From contig CAVZHQ010000003.1 in NCBI GenBank assembly GCA_963775125.1, forward strand, positions 1 to 64,000: a stretch of 64,000 nt of DNA, given 5' to 3'. The notes below the pieces were generated by a model. That model made no database searches. It was not told where the DNA came from and worked only from the letters and a program-made list of their open reading frames with translations. The position numbers and the translations under genes were made by a program. Below, in pieces: positions 43,926 through 54,170 of this stretch; within the stretch, counting starts at the first letter, position 1, and the number at the start of each line of letters is the position of its first letter. Origin of the DNA: JAHECQ01 sp963775125 (GTDB taxonomy: Bacteria > Actinomycetota > Acidimicrobiia > Acidimicrobiales > SZUA-35).

Positions 43926-43978
43926 GAAATTTGCACCGAAAACCACGCCACACGTGGCTAACGCTGTCACAGAACGCT
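43926..43978. repeat. Family B inverted repeat, copy 2
   Basis: Read on the plus strand, this element (GAAATTTGC...CCACGCC...ACGTGGCTAACGCTG...AGAACGCT) matches the reverse complement of 23858-23909, including the C-rich/G-rich flanks. It lies between the divergent PEP-mutase-like and Ltp-like genes. Confidence 0.78.
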
Positions 43979-44037
43979 GGGGTTGGGGGCTGCAGAGCGG
44001 TTTGGACCGGGTTGGGGGGATGGGCAAGGCTGGGATC

Positions 44038-45228
44038 ATGCCAACTGACGAACTGACCATCCGGGGCCGTGTGGCGGTCGTCGGGGTGGGCGAGAGCGTG
44101 TACTACAAACGAGCGCAGTCGCCCGAGCCCGAGTTCAAGCTGGTGCTGCGGGCGATCCTGGCCGCTTGCGCCGACGCCGGCATCGACCCGACCCGGGTCG
44201 ACGGCTTCTGTTCGTACAGCAACGACCGCAACCTTCCGGCCCGGATCGCCAACGCGCTCGGCTCACCCGAGATTCGCTTCTCCAATATGCAGTGGGGCTC
44301 TGGCGGGGGTGGTGCTGCAGCCGCGATCGGCAACGCCTCAGCCGCGGTCGCCGCTGGGTTTGCGCGGTGTGTCGTTGCCTTTCGGGGGCTGGCCCAGGGC
44401 CAGTTCGGACGCTTCGGAGCCGGGCCCCGAAGCAGCACCATCAGCGGCCAAGGGGCGTTCACCGTTCCCTACGGTGTGATGTCACCGGCCCAGACCTACG
44501 CCATGCGAACCACCCGCTTGATGTACGAGCACGAGATCGACCGCTCGACCATGCGCGCCATTGCGATGGCCGCGTATCACCACGCGCAGAGCAACCCCCG
44601 AGCCGTCATGTACGGCCGTCCGCTCGACGAAAAGGGCTACGACGAGGCCCGCTGGATCGTGGAACCGTTCCGGCTGTACGACCTGTGCCTCGAGAACGAC
44701 GGTGCCGCCGCAGTGATCGTCATGTCGGCCGAAGCGGCCCGGGACCTCACCCCGAAACCGGTCTATCCCCTGGCGGTGCAACAGGGCGGTGGCCATCGCT
44801 CCGGGGCCGGCGTTCACAACCAGACCGACTACGTGACGTCGAGCTTCAAGACCGTCGTACCTCACCTCTACCAGCAGGCGAAGGTCGGACCCGAGGACAT
44901 CGACGTCGTGCAGTCCTATGAGAACTTCACCGGCGCCGTCGTCATGAGCCTGATCGAACACGGGCTCTGCACCTACGAGAACGCCAACGAGGTGCTCACG
45001 TTCGAGAACCTCATCGCCCCGACCGGGAAGCTGCCGCTCAATACCAGCGGCGGGAACCTGGCCGAGTGTTACATGCACGGCCTCGGTCTCCAGATCGAGG
45101 CCATTCGCCAGATCCGGGGAGAATCCACGAATCAAGTCCCCGATGCCAAGGTGGCCCTCGCCAACGCGGGTCCGATGGTCGAGGTTGCCAGCACTGCGAT
45201 CTACGGAAACGAGGAGGTGCTCGGATGA
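44038..45228 (+). CDS. Lipid-transfer-protein (Ltp2/SCP-x) type thiolase-fold protein lacking catalytic cysteine
   Basis: 396 aa thiolase fold: VAVVGVGES, LRAILAACADAGIDPTRVDGF, NTSGGNLAECYMHGLG. Where a thiolase has its nucleophilic Cys (E-A-A-C-A-S-G) this protein reads MQWGSGGGG, and the second Cys region is also lost, so it is not a thiolase. Such Ltp proteins with a DUF35 partner act as aldolases on side-chain acyl-CoAs (for example steroid C22 chains). It overlaps the DUF35 gene by 4 nt. ATG 44038 is preferred over 44020 or 43954, though the start is uncertain. Confidence 0.8.
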   Translation: MPTDELTIRGRVAVVGVGESVYYKRAQSPEPEFKLVLRAILAACADAGIDPTRVDGFCSYSNDRNLPARIANALGSPEIRFSNMQWGSGGGGAAAAIGNASAAVAAGFARCVVAFRGLAQGQFGRFGAGPRSSTISGQGAFTVPYGVMSPAQTYAMRTTRLMYEHEIDRSTMRAIAMAAYHHAQSNPRAVMYGRPLDEKGYDEARWIVEPFRLYDLCLENDGAAAVIVMSAEAARDLTPKPVYPLAVQQGGGHRSGAGVHNQTDYVTSSFKTVVPHLYQQAKVGPEDIDVVQSYENFTGAVVMSLIEHGLCTYENANEVLTFENLIAPTGKLPLNTSGGNLAECYMHGLGLQIEAIRQIRGESTNQVPDAKVALANAGPMVEVASTAIYGNEEVLG

Positions 45229-45689
45229 GCGAACCCAGGAGCACCAACGTCGCCTACCTCAACGCCGGGTTGCCGGCACCCGTCCCTGCCGGTGATGGCT
45301 TGGACAAGCCGTACTGGGAAGGGACTCGTCGCCATGAACTGTGGGTCCAGCGCTGCGATGACTGCGGCACCCACCAATGGGGCCCCGAGTGGATGTGCCA
45401 CCACTGCCGCTCCTTCGAGCTCGGGTGGGTGCAGGTGGCGCCCGAGGGCGTCATCTATTCTTGGGAGCGCCCCCATCACCCGGTGCACCCCGCACTAGCC
45501 GGCCAGGGGGCGTACCTGGTCGTGTTGGTCGAGCTGCCGCACGCCGACAATCTACGAATGGTCGGCAACCTGATGGGCGACCCGATGCAGGACGTCGAGA
45601 TCGGTGCCCGAGTCGAAGCCGTGTTCGAGGATCACGACGAAGGCGAACGGGCGTTCACCCTCGTGCAGTGGGCACGGTCCGCAGACTGA
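45225..45689 (+). CDS. DUF35 zinc-ribbon/OB-fold partner of the Ltp protein
   Basis: 154 aa. KPYWEGTRRHELWVQRCDDCGTHQWGPEWMCHHC contains the rubredoxin-like four-Cys zinc site; the following WVQVAPEGVIYSW begins the OB-fold. DUF35 proteins bind acyl-CoA and form complexes with Ltp aldolases. The ATGA overlap with the preceding gene supports a heteromeric complex. The 3' end overlaps the convergent DUF4395 gene by 35 bp. Confidence 0.88.
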   Translation: MSEPRSTNVAYLNAGLPAPVPAGDGLDKPYWEGTRRHELWVQRCDDCGTHQWGPEWMCHHCRSFELGWVQVAPEGVIYSWERPHHPVHPALAGQGAYLVVLVELPHADNLRMVGNLMGDPMQDVEIGARVEAVFEDHDEGERAFTLVQWARSAD

Positions 45690-46194
45690 GGTCGCTGCAC
45701 GCATCGCACACCGACTCCGAGATGAGGCCGGCGGCCATCAGCCGTCCGAAGATCACGCACCCCAGGCAGAACCCGAACGCTGCTTCCGCGAACGCGGCGC
45801 CGGTGATGGCACCGATGACGATCTGGGGGGCGGTCGCCAGACCTGCGAGGTGCAGGACGCCGCCGAGGGTCGACAAGGCAGCACCGATGCCCTGCGCGAA
45901 TCGCTTGGGGGGCCCGGGCACCATTCGAACCGGAAGGCCTCGCCAGCCACCTCGCGGGGGAGCCACGATCTTGGTGGCGAACAATCCGAGCGGCGAGAAA
46001 CGGGGCCCGGCGAGCACTCGGGCCCAGAATCCGTAGACGAGCGGGATCAACAGCCATCCTGATCCGGTCACCACGTACAGCGCCGTAAGGGTCACCACGC
46101 CGGCGGCAACGGTGCGAGCGGCATACTCGTTGACGACGTCGGGGAACCCGATGAATGGTTGTGAACGGCGGGTGGCGGGCGAGGTGAAGGCCAT
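45655..46194 (-). CDS. DUF4395 membrane protein
   Basis: 179 aa. FPDVVNEYAARTVAAGVVTL, VYGFWARVLAGPRFSPLG and GFCLGCVIFG match the DUF4395 family, with about four hydrophobic helices and the conserved CxxC near residues ~150-153. Function unknown, though the CxxC suggests redox or metal handling. Perfect -10 TATAGT plus 6 nt before the ATG indicates a leaderless transcript and fixes the start at 46194. Confidence 0.85.
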   Translation of the reverse strand: MAFTSPATRRSQPFIGFPDVVNEYAARTVAAGVVTLTALYVVTGSGWLLIPLVYGFWARVLAGPRFSPLGLFATKIVAPPRGGWRGLPVRMVPGPPKRFAQGIGAALSTLGGVLHLAGLATAPQIVIGAITGAAFAEAAFGFCLGCVIFGRLMAAGLISESVCDACSDLSLRTVPTARG

Positions 46195-46200
46195 GACCCG

Positions 46201-46254
46201 ACTATAACCGACTAAGTTGATCGACAATTCCAAGATTGGGCTCGAAGCTAGGAT
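46201..46254. promoter_or_regulatory. Divergent leaderless promoters of DUF4395 and the GNAT-synthetase gene
   Basis: TATAGT on the minus strand (46206-46201) lies 6 nt from the DUF4395 ATG. TAGGAT on the plus strand (46249-46254) lies 7 nt from ATG 46262. Confidence 0.55.
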
Positions 46255-46261
46255 CTCGCCC

Positions 46262-48935
46262 ATGGTTTCTTCTGACCCGCCGTATCCCCGGGACTGGGAA
46301 ACCGACGCCCTCCTCAGCGACGGCTCGACGGTGCGCATTCGTCCCATCCGCCCCGACGACCGTGAGCGGCTGGTGCAGTTCCATGGCCGCCAATCGCCCC
46401 AGTCGATCTACTTCCGCTACTTCAGCCCACACCCGCGCCTGTCGAGCAAGGAACTCGACCATCTCACGCACCTCGATTATCGGACCCGAATGGCGTTCGT
46501 GGCCATCGTGGCTGATCAGCTGGTCGGGGTCGCCCGCTACGAGGGCTGGGTGAAGGAAGGATCCCTCCACGCCGACGCAGCGGAGGCGCTCGAAGCCGGG
46601 GAGCTCGACGCCGAGGTGTCGTTCTTCGTGGACGACGACTTCCAGGGGCGGGGTCTGGGAACGCTCCTGCTCGAGTACCTGGCTGCGGCCGGGCGCTACC
46701 AGGGGCTACGGGGGTTCGATGCGCTCGTGCTTCCGGAGAACTACGGCATGCTGCGGGTCTTTCGCCGCGCCGGGTTCGAGGTGAAGACGGGCTACGAACA
46801 AGGAGTCATCAAGGTCGCCCTCGGCATTCATGTGACGGCCGAGGCCTCGGCAGCCATCGATGCCCGCGAGCGTGCGGCCCAGGCCAGATCCGTGGCCCGG
46901 CTACTCGAACCCACGTCGGTGGCCGTCATCGGCGCCGGGCGCCATCCCGACAGCGTCGGACATCGTCTGGCCGGCTCGTTGGTGGCCGCGGGCTTCGCGG
47001 GCACCGTGCAGGTCGTCAGCAAGCACGCCGACTCCGTAGCCGGCCTCGTGCCGGTCCGTCACGTGGCTGACCTGGAGGCCCCGGTCGATCTCGCCGTGAT
47101 CTGCGTGCCAGCGGCGGCGGTTCTCGAAACTGCACAGTCCTGTGTCGACCTGGCCGTCGCCGGCCTGCTCGTCATCTCGGGAGGGTTCAGCGACCTGGGC
47201 CCCGAAGGATCAGCGGAGGAGGAGAAGCTCGTTGAACTGGTCCGCCGCAACGGCATGCGCATCATCGGGCCGAACGCGTTCGGGATCGCCAACACCAACC
47301 CGGCCATCAACCTCCAGGCGCTCTTCATGCCGGTGCCGGTCCCCGTCGGCGAGGTCGGCCTGCTGTCACAATCGGGCCCGCTCGGTGCCGCGCTCCTGTC
47401 GGTCTTCGAACGCGCCGGTACCGGAATCAGTTCGTTCACGGCGCTCGGCAACCGAGCCGATGTCTCGGTCAACGATCTGCTGCAGTACTGGTCCGCCGAT
47501 CCGCGCACGGGGGTCATCGCGCTGTACCTCGAGAACTTCGGTAACTTCCAGAAGTTCACCCGAATTGCTCGCGCGGTTTCGAGGACCAAACCCATCGTGG
47601 CCGTGGCCCCCATCGAGGGTGACCGAGGCGATCTGGTGCGTCAGGCGGGCGTCGTCGTGGTCTCCGAGGTCGGAGAGCTTGCGGCGCAGGCTCGGGTTGC
47701 GGTCACCCAACCGGTGCCGGCCGGCCGAAGGGTCGTCATCGTTTCCAACGCCTCATCGGTGGCCCGGCTGTGTGTGGCGGCGTGCCGGCGTGAGGGTCTC
47801 GAGGTCGTGCTGCCGGGCAGCGGGTCCGATGTCGACTGGGAGTCGGGCGACAAGCCTGCGCCCGATGTCGACTGGGTGCGCGTCGGGGACGCCGAGCGCC
47901 TCGTGGCGACCGACGATGCCCTCCGACCCGACTACGAGCGGGCCGTCGTCGCTGCGGCAGTCAGTGCCGACGTCGACGTGGTCATGGTGGCGTTGGTCCC
48001 CGTGCCCGGACTGTCATCGTCCACCCTTGCGAGCTTGCTCGACCGCATCGACCAGGCAGTAGCCAAACCAATGGTCGCGGTCGGTCTCACCGGCGTTGCA
48101 CTCAGCGAGGTCGCGCGCCTCCCGCTGTTCGACTTCCCCGAGCAGGCCGCCAAGGCGCTGGGGCGCTGGGTCGGCTACGGCCTCTGGCGCGCTCGGCCCG
48201 AAGGTGCGCCGCTGGACGTTCCTGCGCTGGAGGAGGTCACCGACGCGCTCGACGCACTCACCGCCGTTCCCGCCGAAGAACACCACACCCTCGAACCGCT
48301 CGAAGTCGACGAGATCCTGCGCTTGTGCGGCGTCTCCTTTGCCGCGAACGCGCATTGCCTACACCTCGGGCGAGGCCGTCGACGCAGCCAACGCGCTCGG
48401 TTACCCGGTGGCGCTGAAAGCGGGAGATCTCTCACAGCGCCTGGCGGGGGAGGCCGGCGGCGTCGCGCTCGATCTGCGAGACGCAGACCAACTGGCAGCG
48501 TCGTTCGACCGGATGATCGAGACCGTGCCCGGATTCGTGCCGGCACTGGTGCAACAGATGATGCCGACCGGGCGGCACCTGGCCGTCGAGGCCCGACAGG
48601 ATTCCAGCAGCGGTGCCAGCCTGACACTGACCGTGCGAAGCGACGGCGCGGGCGCGGTGCCGCTCCGACGAGTTCTCCTGCTCCCCGCCACCGATGCCGA
48701 CGTTGCTCGGCTGGTTGGCGAAGTGGTCGAGGTCGAGGAGCTCAATCGGGGAGGGGCCGACGCACTGGAGGAACTGGTGTCGTGCGTCGCTGCAGCAGTC
48801 GGAGCGTTGCCCGGTTTGGCTCGGGTCGAACTCAACCCGGTGCTGGTGTCGGACGATGATGCAGTCGCCGTGGACGCCTCGATCGAGGTCCGACGGTTCG
48901 AACGTGACCCGCTGGCCGAGGTGCGACACCTTTAG
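46262..48935 (+). pseudogene. GNAT acetyltransferase-acyl-CoA synthetase (NDP-forming) fusion, single frameshift
   Basis: About 890 residues in two frames. Residues 1-~190: GNAT fold (ELDAEVSFFVDDDFQGRGLGTLLLEYL). Then CoA-binding (TSVAVIGAGRHPDSVGHRLAGSL), ligase (IIGPNAFGIANTNP; LLSQSGPLGAALL) and, after the shift, an ATP-grasp (YTSGEAVDAANALGYPVALKAG...VELNPVLV). The frame changes near 48345-48355; both sides are conserved, so a sequencing indel is possible. The region that should hold the phosphohistidine (SHTG) is missing: KPIVAVAPIEGDRGD passes directly to VRQAGVV. As in PatZ-type enzymes, the synthetase part may be a sensory, non-catalytic module for a protein lysine acetyltransferase. 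Confidence 0.78.
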
Positions 48936-48946
48936 ATTTCTTCCAA

Positions 48947-50077
48947 CTACGAGCCGCGGGGCTCTCGGGGGAGGCCCAGCACTCGTTCTCCCACGATGTT
49001 GCGAAGGACCTGGGTGGTCCCGCCCATGAGCGTGTACGCGGGCGCGTACATGATGTTCCGGCTCACCCGGTTCCAGAGCATTGCGTCGGCGCCGAGGGTG
49101 TCGCCGCAGAGATTGGCGACGTCGACCTCGAACTCGGTGGCCAGCGTCTTGGTGATGGCCGACCATCCGGGAGGGGCTTGCCCGACGACCTCGCGCAGGA
49201 CCATGTTCCGGACGATGCGGTACATCGTTTCGGCTTTGGCGTAGCGCTGGCGGAGCAACGGATCGGTGACCCGGCGAGGTGTGCCGGTCGCGGGGTCGGT
49301 GCGGATGAGGTCGTAGAGCGCCCGGTTGGACACGAGCCGGTCGATGCCGCCGCGCTCGTGCTCCATCTGTCGCATGACCTGGCGGAAGCTCCCGTTGAGC
49401 TCTCCGATGAGGTTGGCTGCAGGCACCTCGACATCCTGGAAGAAGACCTCACAGAAGTGGTGGTTGCCGGTGGCGTCGGTGATGGGCTTGATGGTGATGC
49501 CCGGCGAGTCCATGGCCACCACGAACTCGGACAAACCCTGGTGCGGCGGGGCGTCGGGGTCGGTGCGGGCGATGAGGTAGATCCAGTCGGCGTCGGCTGC
49601 TCCGCTGGTCCAGATCTTCTGGCCGTTGACGATCCACCGGTCGCCATCGCGGACGGCTCGGGTGCGGATGGAGGCCACATCGCTGCCGGCGTCGGGCTCG
49701 GACATGCCGATCGACCACTGGGCAACACCGGCGATGATGCCGGGAAGCCACTGCTGGCGTTGGTCGTCCGTTCCGAACTGCAACAGGGTGGGACCGATCT
49801 GACGATCGGCGAACCACGATGCGGCAATCGGTGCACCGGTGGAGATGAGCCCTTCGACCACCATGAACCGCTCGAGAGCGGACCGGCCCTGCCCACCATG
49901 TTCGGTGGGCCAGGTCATGCCGATCCAGCCTCGAGCGGCCAATTCCTGGGAGAACTCCCGATCGTTGCCGATCAGCCAGGAGTCCTCGGGCATCTCGATC
50001 TTGGCTGCTGCCCGTTTGCCGACCTCGCGGGCTTCCTCGCCCAGGGCCAGGAGTTCGGGTGTGAGCAGGTAGTCCAC
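48947..50077 (-). CDS. Acyl-CoA dehydrogenase
   Basis: 376 aa. MSEPDAGSDVASIRTRAVRDGDRWIVNGQKIWTSGA and the C-terminal APAYTLMGGTTQVLRNIVGERVLGLPREPRGS give the acyl-CoA dehydrogenase pattern, closer to the FadE-like group acting on branched or steroid-type chains. GTG start; 15 nt after the citrate synthase stop, so the two are co-transcribed and acetyl-CoA production and entry to the TCA cycle may be coordinated. Confidence 0.88.
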   Translation of the reverse strand: MDYLLTPELLALGEEAREVGKRAAAKIEMPEDSWLIGNDREFSQELAARGWIGMTWPTEHGGQGRSALERFMVVEGLISTGAPIAASWFADRQIGPTLLQFGTDDQRQQWLPGIIAGVAQWSIGMSEPDAGSDVASIRTRAVRDGDRWIVNGQKIWTSGAADADWIYLIARTDPDAPPHQGLSEFVVAMDSPGITIKPITDATGNHHFCEVFFQDVEVPAANLIGELNGSFRQVMRQMEHERGGIDRLVSNRALYDLIRTDPATGTPRRVTDPLLRQRYAKAETMYRIVRNMVLREVVGQAPPGWSAITKTLATEFEVDVANLCGDTLGADAMLWNRVSRNIMYAPAYTLMGGTTQVLRNIVGERVLGLPREPRGS

Positions 50078-50092
50078 GAAGTCCGAGGTCGA

Positions 50093-51361
<1,269 letters not shown>

Positions 51362-51508
51362 GTTGTTGGCTCCTGTGAAGAAAGGGAGGTTGATCGACCT
51401 CGTGCACGCCGTTGTGCCTGAGTCGCGGTCAGGAGGGAATCTAGCCTCAGGAAGGGCGGAAGGGGAATCTTGCCCAGAGACGTCGAGGCGGCGGGATGAG
51501 GCGGCCCG

Positions 51509-53041
51509 TCAGAGCGGCATGTTGTCGTGGCGGCGAGGCCGGAGTCGTTCCCGTTTTGCCCACAGCATGTCGAGCGCTGACGCGAGGTGCCTGCGAGTCT
51601 CCTCTGGTTCGATGACCGCCGAAATCGAGCCCCGCTCCGCTGTTGGGTACGGGGTCAGGAAGGTCGCCTCGTAGGCCGCCTCGAGACGGGCTCGTTCGTC
51701 GGGGTCAGCCCCGCGATGCAGGATCTCGACCGCTCCCTTCGCTCCCATGACCGCAACCTCGGCCGACGGCCAAGCGAACATGACGTCGTTGCCCATGTAG
51801 CGCGAGTCCATGACGATGTAGGCGCCGCCGTAGGACTTCCGGAGGATGAGGGCCAGTCGAGGCACCGTCGCTCTGGCGTAGGCGAAGGCGAGCTGGGCGC
51901 CGTGGCGGATCATGCCGCGCCACTCGAGGTCCTTGCCGGGGAGGAAGCCCGACGTGTCGACGAGGGTGAGGAGCGGCAGGTTGAACGCGTCGCAGAAGCT
52001 CACGAACCGGGCGCCCTTCTGGCTCGCCGGGATGTCGATACTGCCGGCCAGGGACTGGCTCTGGTTGGCGACGACGCCGACGGGTAACCCGCCAATGGAG
52101 CAGAAACCGGTGACCATGTTGGGGGCCCACGCTCCGCGGAGTTCGAGAAAGTAGTCGTCGTCGGCCAGATCGGTGATGACGGTTCGGACGTCGTAGGAGC
52201 CCATCGCGTACGCCGGGATGGCGGCAGCGGCTGTGGTGGTCGGACGGTCGACGGGATCGAAGGTCTCGACCTTGGCCGGAAGGGCATCGACGTGGTCAGG
52301 GAGGAACGCCAGGATCTCGCTGAGCGCGTCGATGGCGGCGTTCTCATCGGCGACGAGCAACGTGGCAACGCCGCTCGACCGGCTGTGGGCCGATGCCCCG
52401 CCCAGGTCCGCGGCCGAGATCGGGATCCCCGTGAACGACTCGACCATGACCGGCCCCGAAACGAACGCATACGCATCCTCGGTGAACACGACGACATCGG
52501 CGATGCCGAGAAGCAGTGCGGGGCCGGACACGACAGGGCCGCATGCGGCCAGCAGGACGGGGACGACCCCGCTGCAGGCGACCAGTTCCCGCGCCGCCTG
52601 ACCCCATCCTGCGACTCCGGCAATGCCGTGATGCACCGAGACACCGCTGGTCGCCAGTGTTCCCACGATGGGGAGCCGGTGTTTGCGGGCCGCTCGGAAC
52701 GCGACCTCGAGCAGGGCCCCGTCGGCGGGCGTCAGGGCGCCGCGGTCAGCGCCGCCGGCGACCCGAAAGAACATGACCCGTCGGCCATTCAGTTCGGTCG
52801 CTCCGGCGACGGCCCCGGTGGTGGCGTGCGACCGCAGGAGCAGCGTGTCGGGAGCAAGGCCCTGGACTGCGACCTGCTCGCCGAGATTCCCGAGATCACC
52901 CAGGCTGGAGGGCGGTGAACTCGGCTCTGCGAAGGCCTCGCCCGGCGTGACTGCGTCGGCGAAAATGGGCCGCGGGGACGGACGCAAGGTGGTCGTGAGC
53001 GGACTCCGGGCGGGAGGACTCGTGGCGGGAGGAATGGTCAT
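51509..53041 (-). CDS. Acyl-CoA carboxylase beta subunit (carboxyltransferase)
   Basis: 510 aa. Two crotonase-like halves: GGADRGALTPADGALLEVAFRAARKHRLPIVG and ACGPVVSGPALLLGIADVVVF in the first; GFCSIGGLPVGVVANQSQSLAGSID, TLVDTSGFLPGKDLEWRGMIRHGAQLAFAYA and SYGGAYIVMDSRYMGND in the second. Transfers carboxyl from biotin to an acyl-CoA (propionyl- or acetyl-CoA type). No biotin carboxylase/BCCP subunit is nearby. The N-terminal ~45 residues are low-complexity. Start overlaps the LysR stop by 4 nt. Confidence 0.85.
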   Translation of the reverse strand: MTIPPATSPPARSPLTTTLRPSPRPIFADAVTPGEAFAEPSSPPSSLGDLGNLGEQVAVQGLAPDTLLLRSHATTGAVAGATELNGRRVMFFRVAGGADRGALTPADGALLEVAFRAARKHRLPIVGTLATSGVSVHHGIAGVAGWGQAARELVACSGVVPVLLAACGPVVSGPALLLGIADVVVFTEDAYAFVSGPVMVESFTGIPISAADLGGASAHSRSSGVATLLVADENAAIDALSEILAFLPDHVDALPAKVETFDPVDRPTTTAAAAIPAYAMGSYDVRTVITDLADDDYFLELRGAWAPNMVTGFCSIGGLPVGVVANQSQSLAGSIDIPASQKGARFVSFCDAFNLPLLTLVDTSGFLPGKDLEWRGMIRHGAQLAFAYARATVPRLALILRKSYGGAYIVMDSRYMGNDVMFAWPSAEVAVMGAKGAVEILHRGADPDERARLEAAYEATFLTPYPTAERGSISAVIEPEETRRHLASALDMLWAKRERLRPRRHDNMPL

Positions 53042-53967
53042 GGGGCGTCAGTTGGCACAGGCAGGTAGAGGCCGTCACTGGCCCGCGCTTCGGTGGAGAC
53101 GATAGCGGTGATGGCGTCGACCGTGGTCTGTGCTGCGGCCGACAACATGCCGCGGCGACGCACGGCCAGACCGGCTTTGCGTCGAGGAAGCCCGCCGACC
53201 CTGAGGCGCTTCCACTCGCCGCCGATCCAACCCGGTGCAGCGCTCGCCGGAACGATGGCAACGCCGAAACCCTGGAACGCAAGTGAGGCCAGCAGCCGCA
53301 ACCCGTCGACTTCGACCTGAGCATGAGGCACGAGATCCCTGGCCGCGAAGGCGTCATCGATCTCTCGACGGAAGGGCGTGCCAGGCGCAGCGAGCAGCAA
53401 CGGATAGGCCGCAAGTTCGCTCAATTGGATCTCGTGGTCGAGCGAGGCCAGCGGGTGGGAAGTGGGGGCGATGACGACGTGGTCCTCGGTGAACAGCTCG
53501 ATCGTGCGGATCTCGGGTTCATCGATCGGCAGTCCCACCAGGGAGAAGTCGAGCTCTCCGTCGAGCATGCGCCGTACGAGCGAGGTCGTCGTTCCGTCGG
53601 ACACGACGAGGTGGATGTCTGGCGTCTGCGCCGCCGTGCGGTCGACGAGCAGGGGTACCAGCCAGCGTGCTGTCGTACCGATGACGCCGAGCCGGACGGT
53701 TCCCCGGGGGGAACCCTGCATGGAGTGAACATCGGCCTCGAGCGATTCGAGCTCGGACTGGATGCGACGCACCCGCGCCAGCACGGCATCACCCTCGTGA
53801 GTCGTGCGCCCGGTCGCCCGGTCGATGAGGACGACGTCGAGCTCTCGCTCGAGCCGGGCGACATGCGTCGAGATGTTCGACTGCACGGTGTGGGTGGCCC
53901 GAGCCGCAGCAGTGAAACCGCCGTGTTCGACGACGGCCAGGAAGGCTTGGAGCTGGCGGAGGTCCAT
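53038..53967 (-). CDS. LysR-family transcriptional regulator
   Basis: 309 aa from ATG 53967 (MDLRQLQAFLAVVEHGGFTAAARATHTVQSNISTHVARLERELDVVLIDR, residues 1-50, the LysR HTH). The effector domain follows with TVRLGVIGTTARWLVPLLVD. An ORF extension to 54033 reads through the tandem repeat array and is rejected. Translationally coupled to the carboxyltransferase gene, so it probably regulates acyl-CoA carboxylation. Confidence 0.9.
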   Translation of the reverse strand: MDLRQLQAFLAVVEHGGFTAAARATHTVQSNISTHVARLERELDVVLIDRATGRTTHEGDAVLARVRRIQSELESLEADVHSMQGSPRGTVRLGVIGTTARWLVPLLVDRTAAQTPDIHLVVSDGTTTSLVRRMLDGELDFSLVGLPIDEPEIRTIELFTEDHVVIAPTSHPLASLDHEIQLSELAAYPLLLAAPGTPFRREIDDAFAARDLVPHAQVEVDGLRLLASLAFQGFGVAIVPASAAPGWIGGEWKRLRVGGLPRRKAGLAVRRRGMLSAAAQTTVDAITAIVSTEARASDGLYLPVPTDAP

Positions 53968-53992
53968 CGCCGGAAAGGATCGCACAAATCGC

Positions 53993-54084
53993 GTCGAGCG
54001 GTGCGACCATCGAAGGTCGAGCGGTGCGACCATCGAAGGTCGAGCGGTGCGACCATCGAAGGTCGAGCGGTGCGACCATCGAAG
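53993..54084. repeat. Four-copy 23-bp perfect tandem repeat
   Basis: Four identical 23-bp units at 53993-54015, 54016-54038, 54039-54061 and 54062-54084, each containing CGAGCGGTGCGACCATCGAA. The array begins 26 bp upstream of the LysR ATG, so it lies in or beside its promoter or 5' UTR. 23 bp is about two helical turns. Confidence 0.95.
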
Positions 54085-54135
54085 GCAGACTCGTATTCAT
54101 CTGAAAAAGCGATGAGAAGTATTTCAAACGCAGGC

Positions 54136-54164
54136 TCGACAGATGACCGACGGGTTTCTATAGT
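54136..54164 (+). promoter_or_regulatory. Strong sigma70-like promoter for the candidate small RNA
   Basis: TCGACA (54136-54141), a 17-nt spacer, TATAGT (54159-54164). This is the best -35/-10 pair seen in the window, and no coding frame follows it. Expected transcription start is near 54171. Confidence 0.6.
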
Positions 54165-54170
54165 CATTTG

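Noticed and set aside
53968..54033. Longer LysR start reading through the tandem repeats
   Set aside because: Adds 22 residues encoded by the repeat array and unlike LysR; ATG 53967 gives the canonical N-terminus.
53993..54084. CRISPR array
   Set aside because: The four units are contiguous with no spacers and there are no cas genes; it is a simple tandem repeat.
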